A stretch of DNA of 64,000 bases from Luteibacter jiangsuensis (GTDB taxonomy: Bacteria; Pseudomonadota; Gammaproteobacteria; Xanthomonadales; Rhodanobacteraceae), in contig NZ_JAUSSK010000003.1 of NCBI RefSeq assembly GCF_030812295.1, positions 310,001 through 374,000 on the forward strand, written 5' to 3'. Positions 1 through 7,667 of the stretch are shown piece by piece. The translations under genes were made by a program, and so were the position numbers. The notes beneath the pieces are model-generated. The model was not told where the DNA came from. It saw only the letters and a program-made list of their open reading frames with translations, and did not search any database. Each line of letters opens with the position of its first letter. Positions within the stretch are counted from its first letter, which is position 1.

Positions 1-457
1 CGAGCAGTTTCGCCACGTCGCGGTCGTAGGCGGCCCAGCCGGTGAGCCACTGCGCGCCGTAGCCCAGGGCCTGCGCGCCGAGCAGGATGTTGTAGGCGAC
101 ACAGCCGGCGGCGAGGTCCTGTTCGAGCTCGGGAACCTTGCTTTCTTCGTCGATCCTGGCCGAAACGACCAGCACCAGCGGCGCGTGTTCGTAACGGCGC
201 TGTTCCTTCTCGCGCTTCGCTTCTGACAGGTCAGGGTTTGCCTCGACGGCGCGCTTCGCCAGCTTGCGCCCGAAGGCCCGTTTTGCCTCGCCGCGCAGGA
301 TGCGTATGCGGAAGGGCTCGAGCTTGCCGTGGTCGGGCACGCGGATGGCGGCCTCGAGCAGGCGGCGCAGCGTGGTGTCGTCGGGAGCCGGTTCGCCGAG
401 CTGGCGCGAAGGCACGGAGCGGCGGGTGTCGAGGAAAGCCAGGGCGGTCTGGGTCAT
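1..457 (-). CDS. Nitroreductase family protein (5' part only)
   Basis: Reading the minus strand from an ATG at 457 gives 152 codons running off the left edge without a stop. The N-terminus (MTQTALAFLDTRRS, then RVPDHGKLEPFRI) has the look of YdjA-type FMN nitroreductases, in which the RRS segment and the P-H-G-K-x-x-P-F-R segment bind FMN phosphate and line the active site. A GAQALGYGAQWLTG stretch near the cut end fits the conserved helix before the flavin loop. A cytosolic, NAD(P)H-dependent, FMN-dimer enzyme is expected; the substrate cannot be named. The C-terminal third is outside the window. Confidence 0.85.
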   Translation of the reverse strand, partial: MTQTALAFLDTRRSVPSRQLGEPAPDDTTLRRLLEAAIRVPDHGKLEPFRIRILRGEAKRAFGRKLAKRAVEANPDLSEAKREKEQRRYEHAPLVLVVSARIDEESKVPELEQDLAAGCVAYNILLGAQALGYGAQWLTGWAAYDRDVAKLL

Positions 458-520
458 CGCCCTAGTTTACCTGGGTGGGACGGTGCCAAGCGCCTTGGTG
501 GGAAATGGCCAGGCACCATG

Positions 521-622
521 GTGGGAGCCGACACCTTGGTGGGAGCCGACTTTGTCGGCGATCCCGCGGCAGCGGGCCAAGTTACGGCAAGCACCCATCG
601 CCGACAGGGTCGGCTCCCACCT
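521..622. repeat. REP-like pair (BIME) with conserved spacer
   Basis: Two direct copies of GTGGGAGCCGAC (521 and 538) are followed by GTCGGCGAT, a 34-base spacer containing a CCCGC/GCGGG hairpin, and then the inverted copy ending in GGCTCCCACC at about 622. The same spacer recurs, in either orientation, at about 30449-30483 and in a diverged form at about 12490-12524. It lies between the nitroreductase start and the DUF3106 stop. The rest of 458-692 shows nothing else convincing. Confidence 0.75.
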
Positions 623-692
623 TAGGGGGCTGCCACCGTGGAAGGGACAGCCACAGTCAAAGGGGCGGCAGCCACGGTCAACGGCCCCGCCG

Positions 693-1280
693 TCAGTCGC
701 CGGGAGGAGGCCTGGGGCCATCCGGAGGCGGCCTGTGCCCATCGGGCGGTGGCGGTGGCGGGGGCAACGCATCGTTCGGTCCCAGGTGGTCGATCGCTTC
801 GCGCTGCTGTTCCGGCGACTGTTGCCGCCACTTGTCCATCAGCTGGCGGCGCTGTTCCGGCGAGAGGTTACGGAAGCGCTCGAAGGCATCGTGCAACTTC
901 GCGCGCTGCTCGGGCGTGAGGTCCTGAAACTTCTGCCGGTTCCTGCGCGCTTCGGCACGCTCCTCGGGTGTCATGTGTTGCCACCGCTCTATGCGCTCGC
1001 GGATTTCGGCGCGGCGCTCCGGCGGCAGGCCGCGCCAGCGCTGCGCCTTGTCGAGCATCCTCGACTGGCGCTGGGGTGGAAAACCGTCCCATTCACCGGC
1101 AAGCGGCGAGAGGATGTCTTTCTCGTCGGCTGACAGCGCGCTCCAGGGACGCGGTGGCGGGAGCGGCTCCCCCTCGCCCGGAGGCGGGGGCGGCGGACGA
1201 TCCTGCGCCGATGCGGCCACGGGGGCCGTCAGTGCGAGAAACATGGCGAGGACGAGCGAAACGCGGCGCATGGGAGTCAC
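693..1280 (-). CDS. DUF3106 domain protein, exported
   Basis: 195 residues. An N-terminal signal peptide (MRRVSLVLAMFLALTAPVAA) is followed by a proline-rich stretch and a Glu/Arg/Gln-rich helical region with repeated 'L(S/T)PEQR' units at about residues 95-160, then a proline-rich tail. This repeat pattern is typical of DUF3106, a periplasmic family of unknown function. The GTG at 1280 overlaps the stop of the preceding gene (GTGA); the ATG at 1271 is an alternative start that places the signal peptide at the very N-terminus. It is the last gene of the sigma factor operon, so its expression probably depends on that sigma factor. Confidence 0.8.
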   Translation of the reverse strand: MTPMRRVSLVLAMFLALTAPVAASAQDRPPPPPPGEGEPLPPPRPWSALSADEKDILSPLAGEWDGFPPQRQSRMLDKAQRWRGLPPERRAEIRERIERWQHMTPEERAEARRNRQKFQDLTPEQRAKLHDAFERFRNLSPEQRRQLMDKWRQQSPEQQREAIDHLGPNDALPPPPPPPDGHRPPPDGPRPPPGD

Positions 1281-1648
1281 TTGCGGGACGAGGACGGGGT
1301 GTCGTTGTAGGCCAGCCAGCTATAGAACTGGAGGTCCTTGTACAAGGCCGGATCGGCGACATCGGCATCCGGCGGCAGGTCGTTCGGATCCGTATCCGCC
1401 GCCTGGCTGGCAACGGGCGGCGCCGATGGCGTCACGCCAGGCTGCCAGACCATCAACGTGGCCAGGGCGAGCACCGCGAACGCCCCCGCCGGCAGCAACA
1501 GGCGGCGAACCGCCGACTCGTGTGGCTGGGCCAGCGCGTTGCGGCGGGCGGCGCGCAGGCGGCCGGCCACCGCCGGGTCCACGTCGCGGCTGGCGCGCAG
1601 GTACAGGTCCCTGGCGCGGCGTTCCAGTTCCCGATCGTGCTGGCTCAT
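1277..1648 (-). CDS. Small single-pass membrane protein coupled to ECF sigma factor (DUF3619/anti-sigma-like)
   Basis: 124 residues. A hydrophilic N-terminal helix (MSQHDRELERRARDLYLRAS) is followed by a single membrane segment at about residues 46-65 (LLLPAGAFAVLALATLMVW) and a short, acidic, presumably periplasmic tail. The start ATG at 1648 overlaps the sigma factor stop (ATGA), which indicates translational coupling; an ATG two codons upstream (1654) is possible. Topology and position fit a small anti-sigma factor or a DUF3619-type protein, the latter being known beside sigma factor and DUF3106 genes. No zinc-binding anti-sigma HxxxCxxC motif is present. The functional assignment rests on context. 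Confidence 0.65.
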   Translation of the reverse strand: MSQHDRELERRARDLYLRASRDVDPAVAGRLRAARRNALAQPHESAVRRLLLPAGAFAVLALATLMVWQPGVTPSAPPVASQAADTDPNDLPPDADVADPALYKDLQFYSWLAYNDTPSSSRK

Positions 1649-2268
1649 CGCCATGCCTCCAGTTGGTCGCGCAGCGCATGCATCGCGCGCGAAAGATGGG
1701 TCTTCACACTGCCGTCGGAGCAACCCATGGCTGCCGCCGTTTCGGCCACGTCCAGGCCTTCCATGATGCGAAGCATGAAGGCTTCGCGCTGACGCCGGGG
1801 CAGGTTGCGCAGGGCCGCCACGATATCCGCGTAGGCCTGGGAATCCTGCAACCGGGCCGATGGATCGGGGCTGTCGTCGGCCGGTTCCCAGCTCGGCAGT
1901 TCGTCGCCGTCGTCGTCCTTGCCGCCACCCAGCCAGCCCACCACGATCGAGCGCACCTTGCGCCGACGTTGCAGGTCGACGATGCGCCTGCGCAGGATGC
2001 CCCAGAACAACGGGGTCCATTCCTCCGCGGGCTTCTCGCCGTAATGGCGGACCAGCCGCAACATGGCGTCCTGCACCGCATCCAGCGCGTCCTCGCGGTT
2101 GCCTAGGTGAATCTCGGCCATGCGCCAGGCGCGGCGCTCGATGGATGCGAGGAAGGCATCCATGCTCGCGGGCACGTCGCGCAGGCCGTCGAGCGATGCG
2201 CTGTCGATCGCGATAGAGGCGTTCACGGCCTTCCCCGCGTCGTCGGTCTTCGCATCCTCGTGCTCCAT
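1645..2268 (-). CDS. RNA polymerase sigma-70 family (ECF) sigma factor
   Basis: About 207 residues from the ATG at 2268; an ATG at 2163 is also possible, and the frame stays open upstream to 2346. Region 2 is visible at NREDALDAVQDAMLRLV, where the acidic DAVQD helix contacts core polymerase. Region 4 is visible at LPRRQREAFMLRIMEGLD followed by a helix-turn-helix (VAETAAAMGCSDGSVKTHLS). An acidic, glycine-containing linker separates them. It heads a coupled three-gene operon with a small membrane protein and a DUF3106 protein. The target regulon and inducing signal cannot be read from the sequence. Confidence 0.88.
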   Translation of the reverse strand: MEHEDAKTDDAGKAVNASIAIDSASLDGLRDVPASMDAFLASIERRAWRMAEIHLGNREDALDAVQDAMLRLVRHYGEKPAEEWTPLFWGILRRRIVDLQRRRKVRSIVVGWLGGGKDDDGDELPSWEPADDSPDPSARLQDSQAYADIVAALRNLPRRQREAFMLRIMEGLDVAETAAAMGCSDGSVKTHLSRAMHALRDQLEAWR

Positions 2269-2366
2269 ACGGCCTGATCTACTCCGGTTAACGCGGTCGG
2301 CGACCGCCGGTTGACTGCTTGTTTCGCGCAATATCTTCCGGGGCAAGGGATTTACGGCTTATGAAG

Positions 2367-2813
2367 TCAATAGGTGCGACGGCCGCGAGCACGCAGGGGC
2401 CAGGCGACAAGGGCCGCCAGTACCGCGCCCGCCAGGGCCAGGACGATGTCACCCGGACCCTGGGCCAGGCGGGCCAGGTCGATCAGCATGGCCGGCCCGG
2501 CATCGCTCATGGCCTGGGCCATACCCACGCCCATCATTCCCGAAATAGTCGCGGCAGCCACCAGGCAAGCCGTGTAGGCGGCGGCGATCAAGGTGGCCAC
2601 GGCGGCCAGCAGCGCACCCGCGGCACCGCGGAAACGCAACCAGCGGCGCACCACCACGCCTAGTATCCAGCCGGCCGGCAGCACCAGGGCGGGCAGGGCG
2701 CGGCCGAACATCATCGACGGCACCATCCAGACGGCGCCCACGGCGAAGCCGAACATGACGGCACATAGGGCGCCGAAAAGGAAGCCGGGAAGATGAATGC
2801 GCTCAGTCGGCAT
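2367..2813 (-). CDS. Hypothetical four-helix integral membrane protein
   Basis: 148 residues, start ATG at 2813. Four hydrophobic segments are apparent, at about residues 9-30, 40-57, 63-90 and 122-140, with positively charged RR and RGRR loops suggesting cytoplasmic sides. I recognise no catalytic or transport motif. It stands alone between the sigma factor operon and the divergent sufT gene, with no overlap. Only 'membrane protein of unknown function' is supported. Confidence 0.65.
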   Translation of the reverse strand: MPTERIHLPGFLFGALCAVMFGFAVGAVWMVPSMMFGRALPALVLPAGWILGVVVRRWLRFRGAAGALLAAVATLIAAAYTACLVAAATISGMMGVGMAQAMSDAGPAMLIDLARLAQGPGDIVLALAGAVLAALVAWPLRARGRRTY

Positions 2814-3004
2814 GGGTATCGGTCAGGTCGCGCATGGGATCCTGGATCGGGCAAAGCGGCCATGATAGCGGGCGGGACGGCGCGGTGCTCTTGAGGGCGT
2901 AGGCCGCAGCCCCGACCTTAGAGCCCGTAGACGCTTACCGCCGGCCCGCGGCGGGCGCATAATCGATAACTTTGCGGCCGCGGCGCGGCCTTCACAGGAC
3001 AGCA

Positions 3005-3562
3005 ATGAGCGGTTTCAGCCTCAGCAGCGAGCCCTTCACCCTCGAGCGTGACTGCCAGGCGGTCATGGTCCCGCAGGGCGAGACGGTGACGCTTCCGGCC
3101 GGGCAGATCGGCTACATCACCCAGGCCCTGGGTGGCAGTTTCACCGTGTACGTGGAAGGCAACCTGTTCCGGATCGCGGGAAACGATGCCGATGCACTGG
3201 GCAAGGAACCGCCGAAGGCCATCGAACTGGACGACGACGCGTCCGACGAGGACGTCGAGAAACTGGTCTGGCAGCAACTACGCACCTGCTTCGACCCCGA
3301 AATCCCCATCAACGTGGTCGAGCTCGGACTCGTCTACGACGTGACCCTCGAGACCACGCAGGAGGGTGCCCGCCGCGCCTACGTGAAGATGACCCTGACC
3401 GCGCCCGGTTGCGGCATGGGCGACATCCTCGTTGACGATGTGCGCACCAAGCTCGAACTCATCCCGACGGTGATCGAGGCGGATGTCGACCTCGTCTTCG
3501 ATCCGCCCTGGAACCATTCGATGATGTCGGATGCGGCGAAGCTCGAAACCGGCATGCTCTGA
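3005..3562 (+). CDS. sufT: Fe-S cluster assembly protein SufT (DUF59/MIP18 family)
   Basis: 185 residues from the ATG at 3005 (AGGACAG just upstream). The C-terminal half is a DUF59/PaaD-like domain (LRTCFDPEIPINVVELGLVYD, then the TAPGCGMGDILVDDV loop with the reactive-type cysteine, then VFDPPWNHSMMSDAAK). The N-terminal 75 residues are the beta-rich extension (FTLERDCQAVMVPQGE) typical of SufT. Members help maturation of Fe-S proteins as accessory or carrier factors in the cytosol. No other suf or isc gene is adjacent, so here it is a stand-alone gene. Confidence 0.88.
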   Translation: MSGFSLSSEPFTLERDCQAVMVPQGETVTLPAGQIGYITQALGGSFTVYVEGNLFRIAGNDADALGKEPPKAIELDDDASDEDVEKLVWQQLRTCFDPEIPINVVELGLVYDVTLETTQEGARRAYVKMTLTAPGCGMGDILVDDVRTKLELIPTVIEADVDLVFDPPWNHSMMSDAAKLETGML

Positions 3563-3589
3563 CGCCACCCGCGTCGCATTTTCCTTCGG

Positions 3590-3607
3590 CCTAGGGAAAT
3601 CCCTAGG
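3590..3607. promoter_or_regulatory. Perfect CCTAGG-N6-CCTAGG palindrome
   Basis: An 18-base inverted repeat, two CCTAGG hexamers six bases apart, lies 28 bases after the sufT stop and about 165 bases before the M4 protease start. No T-tract follows, so it is not an ordinary terminator. It could be an operator for the protease gene, but nothing proves this. Confidence 0.35.
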
Positions 3608-3773
3608 TAGTCGACCGCGAGATCTTGCGCTAGGTTGACCGTGACTTGCGGCGGGGAGGCCGCCAAGTCGGAACAAAACGGGCATCGCGCTGCGGCGCGA
3701 ATTCATATCGTTCGGAATGTGGTCCCCACGGCCGCAATGGCTTCGTGCGGCCCGTTCCCGGAGGAGGAACGTA

Positions 3774-5609
3774 ATGGCAAGTCATTTTCGCTTGAAATTG
3801 CTGGTCGCTTCGCTGGCCATCGCGGCTACCTCGGTGGCCACGGCCGGTACCGAGCAGACGCTGCGTGCGCAGAATCTCGGAGCCGTCCCCGCCAATCAGT
3901 TGGCGACAAAGCTCGGCCTTTCCGCGGACAACTCGTTCGTGGCCAGGAATGCGCTGCCGACGGTGAAGGGAACCCAGACCGTACGCATGCAGCAGACGTT
4001 CAAGGGCGTGCCGGTTTATGGCCGCAGCATCGCCGTGGAGCAGGATGCCCAGGGCAATGCGCTGGTCGCCAACGGCGTCGTGGCCACGGACCTGCAGGTC
4101 GACCTCACCTCGGTGACGCCGAAGATCGACCAGGCCAGCGCGATCGCCTTGCTGACGAAGCAGGCGCGCACGCTGGGCGCGGCGGCGGTCAAGCCTGAAA
4201 ACGCCAAGGCCGACCTCTACGTGTATCCGGTGGACGGCGCTCCGGCGCGCCTCGTGTACCTGACCTCGTTCTTCGTCGGCGGCGATCATCCCACGCGCCC
4301 GACCGCGATCATCGATGCCAACACCGGGCAGGTGATCGAACAGTGGGAAGGCCTCACCAACGCCGAGGTGGACGCGACCGGGCCGGGCGGCAACCAGAAG
4401 GTCGGCCAGTACACATGGGGAGCGAACGGCTTGCCCGCGCTGCGCGTGACGCAGTCCGGAACCACCTGTACGGCGCAGAATTCCTACGTGAAGTCGTACA
4501 ACATGAAGAAGGCGACCTCCGGCAGCGGTACGTTGTGGAGCTTCACCTGCTTCAACTCCAGCGGCGATGCGGTGAACGGCGCCTACGGACCGATCAACGA
4601 TGCCCATCACTTCGGTGGCGTGGTTCATGACATGTATACCGCCTACACCGGCGCGGCACCGTTGAACCAGGTGCTGATCATGAAGGTGCACTACGGCAAC
4701 AACTACGAGAACGCGTTCTGGGACGGCAGCTCGATGACGTTCGGCGACGGCGCCAGCACGTTCTATCCGCTGGTCGCGCTCGACGTCACCTCGCACGAGA
4801 TCAGCCACGGCTACACGGAACAGCACTCGAACCTCGCCTACAGCGGCCAGTCCGGCGGCATGAACGAAGCCTATTCGGACATCGCGGGTGAAGCGGCGGA
4901 ATACTACGATCGCGGCAGCAACGACTTCCTGGTCGGTTCGGACATCGTCAAGACCAGCGCCGGCATCGGCGACGCGTTGCGCTACATGTGCAACCCGACC
5001 CAGGACGGTGGTTCGATCGACAACGCGGCCGATTACTACAGTGGCCTGGACGTCCATTACTCCTCGGGTGTGTATAACAAGGCGTTCTGCGTACTGGCCA
5101 AAACCAGCGGCTGGGATACGGTCAAGGCGTTCAAGGCCTTCGCACGCGCCAATGCCCTCTACTGGACCGCCAGCTCCACCTTCAACAGTGGCGCGTGCGG
5201 CGTGGCGAGCTCGGCGACCGACCTGGGTTATTCGGCGACCGATGTCGCCGCGGCGTTCACGGCGGTGGGCGTGACCTGCTCCACCGGTGGCGGCGGCACG
5301 CAGTTGCAGAACGGCGTGGCCAAGACCGGCCTGGCCGGAAGCTCGGGCACGGAGCTCAGCTACACGGTCGTCATCGCGGCCGGTGCGTCGAACCTTTCCA
5401 TCGTCACCAGCGGCGGCACGGGTGATGCGGATCTCTACGTGAAGTTCGGCTCCGCGCCGACGACCTCGAGCTACAACTGCCGTCCGTACCTCAACGGCAA
5501 CAACGAGACCTGCACGTTCGCGGCACCGCAGGCCGGCACCTACTACGTCAAGGTTCGTGGCTATACCACGTTCTCCGGCGTCTCCCTAAAGGCGACCTGG
5601 ACGCCGTAA
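3774..5609 (+). CDS. Secreted M4 (thermolysin-like) metallopeptidase with PPC domain
   Basis: 611 residues from the ATG at 3774, preceded by a strong GGAGGAGG ribosome site. Order of parts: signal peptide (1-24), FTP/PepSY propeptide (about 30-195), M4 catalytic domain, and a bacterial pre-peptidase C-terminal (PPC) domain (about 520-611). The zinc site is HEISH at 341-345, with the third ligand in GGMNEAYSD (E365). Several cysteines suggest disulfides in the mature enzyme. It is expected to be secreted, cleaved from its propeptide and active as an extracellular neutral protease; PPC domains are usually removed or aid secretion. It is followed by a strong terminator, so it is monocistronic. 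Confidence 0.95.
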   Translation: MASHFRLKLLVASLAIAATSVATAGTEQTLRAQNLGAVPANQLATKLGLSADNSFVARNALPTVKGTQTVRMQQTFKGVPVYGRSIAVEQDAQGNALVANGVVATDLQVDLTSVTPKIDQASAIALLTKQARTLGAAAVKPENAKADLYVYPVDGAPARLVYLTSFFVGGDHPTRPTAIIDANTGQVIEQWEGLTNAEVDATGPGGNQKVGQYTWGANGLPALRVTQSGTTCTAQNSYVKSYNMKKATSGSGTLWSFTCFNSSGDAVNGAYGPINDAHHFGGVVHDMYTAYTGAAPLNQVLIMKVHYGNNYENAFWDGSSMTFGDGASTFYPLVALDVTSHEISHGYTEQHSNLAYSGQSGGMNEAYSDIAGEAAEYYDRGSNDFLVGSDIVKTSAGIGDALRYMCNPTQDGGSIDNAADYYSGLDVHYSSGVYNKAFCVLAKTSGWDTVKAFKAFARANALYWTASSTFNSGACGVASSATDLGYSATDVAAAFTAVGVTCSTGGGGTQLQNGVAKTGLAGSSGTELSYTVVIAAGASNLSIVTSGGTGDADLYVKFGSAPTTSSYNCRPYLNGNNETCTFAAPQAGTYYVKVRGYTTFSGVSLKATWTP

Positions 5610-5635
5610 GCGACGACATCGACGTGCGTTCGACG

Positions 5636-5670
5636 AGGCCCGGGCGGTAGCGCCCGGGCCTCTTTCGTTT
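5636..5670 (+). terminator. Rho-independent terminator of the M4 protease gene
   Basis: A 10-bp GC-only stem (GGCCCGGGCG / CGCCCGGGCC) with a GTAG loop is followed by TCTTTCGTTT, 27 bases after the stop codon. Confidence 0.88.
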
Positions 5671-5785
5671 GCGGTCGTTTTTCCTACGTGTTCCCGTGGG
5701 CAGGGTCGGATAGGACCTCCATCGTCGCGGCCTTACGTTCGTTCGACCTCCGCAGCTTTGCTGCGCCATCGAAGGAACGTCCCCC

Positions 5786-7102
5786 ATGCGATTGGCTCTC
5801 CTCGCCGCTTTCATCCTGTTCGCTTTCCCTCCGCGCGTCCGTGCGGACGAGGCTCGTTACATCGTTCATTTTGTCGACGCGGAATCGGCGCGTGCCGCGC
5901 GCATGCCCCGTTCGATGACCGGCACCGCGCGGCTCGATGTGCCACGTCATGTACGTTCGCTGGCGGCGGGCGGCGAACTCTTCGAGGTACACGGCGGCGA
6001 CGTGTCCCGGCTTGCCGGTTTGCCGGGCGTCGCCGCCGTCGAGGAGGACCTCGTCCTCACCGCCACGGCCGTCGTCGACCCGCTATGGAAGCGGCAGTGG
6101 TACATGCACGATCCCAAAGTCGGCGTGGACGCGGAAGTGGCGTGGCGCTACACGCGCGGGACGGGAGCGGTGGTGGCGGTGCTCGACACAGGCATTACCC
6201 CGCATCCCGAGTTCGATGGCCAGTTGCTGCCTGGCTACGATTTCGTGAGCGACGCCGCCGCCGCGCGCGACGGTGACGGCCGCGATGCGAATCCCGCCGA
6301 CGAAGGTGACTGGAGGGACGCCGGCGACTGTGGTTCGCCGCGCGTCGCCTCGTCGTCGTGGCACGGATCGCATGTGGCCGGCCTCGTCGTGGCGCGTTCC
6401 GGCAACCGGCCAGGCATCGTGGGGCTCGCGCCCGAGGCGAAGCTGTTACCTGTGCGCGTGCTCGGTCATTGCGGTGGGCGGCTTTCGGATGTTGCCGATG
6501 CGGTCGTCTGGGCCAGCGGCGGCACGGTGCCGGGCGTGCCGCCGCTCGAACATCGTGCCGATGCGATCAACCTGAGTCTCGGCGGGCCGGGCGCCTGCGG
6601 TATCGCCATCGCACGGGCCATCGAACAGGCACGTGGGCGCGGCACGGTGGTGGTCGCCGCCGCAGGCAACGATCAGGCGAAGGCCTCGACCAACGTGCCC
6701 GCGAACTGCCCGGGCGTGGTCACGGTCGCGGGCCTGGCGCGTGACGGCTCGATGGCGTGGTACTCCAATCACGGTGAACGCGTCACGCTCTCCGCACCCG
6801 GTGGCAGCTTGCGCGAGCGTGGGGCAGACGACATCGTGTCCACGATCGATGCGGGCAAGCGCGGTCGAGAGCGCCCCATCTTCGCGTATCACGCAGGCAC
6901 CTCGATGGCGGCACCGCAGGTGGCGGCGCTCGTCGCGCTGATGCGTTCGGCCGATCCCGCCATCGGTGTCGACGACGTGACGCGGCAGCTGGTCGATAAT
7001 GCGCGGCCTTTGCCGGGAGCTTGCCCGAAGGGTTGCGGAGCGGGCCTGATGGATGCCGGTGCGACCGTCGACGCGGTGGTCGAGGATCGCGCGCGGCGTT
7101 GA
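5786..7102 (+). CDS. Secreted S8 subtilisin-like serine peptidase
   Basis: 438 residues, start ATG at 5786, signal peptide to about residue 20. A short I9-like propeptide (YIVHFVDAESARA through VEEDL, about 25-90) precedes the peptidase domain. The catalytic triad is visible: D134 in VAVLDTGI, H193 in SSWHGSHVAG, S373 in GTSMAAPQ; the oxyanion Asn is N295 in AAAGN. Cysteine pairs fit the extracellular protease group of Xanthomonadales. There is no C-terminal extension. It is adjacent to, but separated by a terminator from, the M4 protease, so the two form a protease locus rather than an operon. Confidence 0.93.
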   Translation: MRLALLAAFILFAFPPRVRADEARYIVHFVDAESARAARMPRSMTGTARLDVPRHVRSLAAGGELFEVHGGDVSRLAGLPGVAAVEEDLVLTATAVVDPLWKRQWYMHDPKVGVDAEVAWRYTRGTGAVVAVLDTGITPHPEFDGQLLPGYDFVSDAAAARDGDGRDANPADEGDWRDAGDCGSPRVASSSWHGSHVAGLVVARSGNRPGIVGLAPEAKLLPVRVLGHCGGRLSDVADAVVWASGGTVPGVPPLEHRADAINLSLGGPGACGIAIARAIEQARGRGTVVVAAAGNDQAKASTNVPANCPGVVTVAGLARDGSMAWYSNHGERVTLSAPGGSLRERGADDIVSTIDAGKRGRERPIFAYHAGTSMAAPQVAALVALMRSADPAIGVDDVTRQLVDNARPLPGACPKGCGAGLMDAGATVDAVVEDRARR

Positions 7103-7115
7103 GCGTGTCCCGGCC

Positions 7116-7601
7116 TCAGACGGCTTCGAAACGATTCGCGTCACGGTTCTTGCGGACCGTGGCCGGATCCCACACGCGGCCGTTCATGGCGATGTAGACG
7201 CCGTCGGCCAGTGTCTGTACCGCACCCACGGCGCAACCGATGTTGAACACCGCGTCGGATCCCTGGAAGCGCGCTGGGTTGAGCGCGCCGGTGAGTACGA
7301 TGACCTTGCCGGGAATGCCGGCCAGCACGCGGGCTGTCTCGACCATCGTGTCGGTACCGTGCGTCACCAGCACATGACGATGCGGCTGTGCCTCGATCGT
7401 GCTGCGGATCAGGGCGCGATCCTCGTCGGTCACATGCAGGCTGTCCTTGCGCAGGATGGGGATCACGTCGAACCGGAACGCGACGCCCAACTGGTGGAGG
7501 ATCTCGCCGATTTGCGGCGAGCCGATCTGGTAGTCCGACTTGTCGTCGAAATACACCTTGTCGATGGTGCCGCCGGTGGTGACGATGGTGAGCTGCTGCA
7601 T
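7116..7601 (-). CDS. Short L-asparaginase (N-terminal domain only)
   Basis: 161 residues. Both nucleophile signatures of bacterial asparaginases are present: TTGGTID (residues 8-14) and VTHGTDTM near residue 80. The protein ends after VRKNRDANRFEAV, so the roughly 150-residue C-terminal domain that completes the tight dimer in E. coli-type enzymes is absent. The reading frame closes normally and the next gene is intact, so this is a compact family member rather than a recent truncation. L-asparagine hydrolysis is the family reaction, but activity of the isolated domain should not be assumed. Confidence 0.8.
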   Translation of the reverse strand: MQQLTIVTTGGTIDKVYFDDKSDYQIGSPQIGEILHQLGVAFRFDVIPILRKDSLHVTDEDRALIRSTIEAQPHRHVLVTHGTDTMVETARVLAGIPGKVIVLTGALNPARFQGSDAVFNIGCAVGAVQTLADGVYIAMNGRVWDPATVRKNRDANRFEAV

Positions 7602-7667
7602 GATTGACCTGGGAAGCGGGGTGGAGCGGAGCGGGCATTCTACATCGCATGTCCCGGATGAGCCGCC

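Noticed and set aside
3630-5057. Long minus-strand open frame over the M4 protease
   Set aside because: Antisense to a gene with clear catalytic motifs; composition fits third-codon GC bias only.
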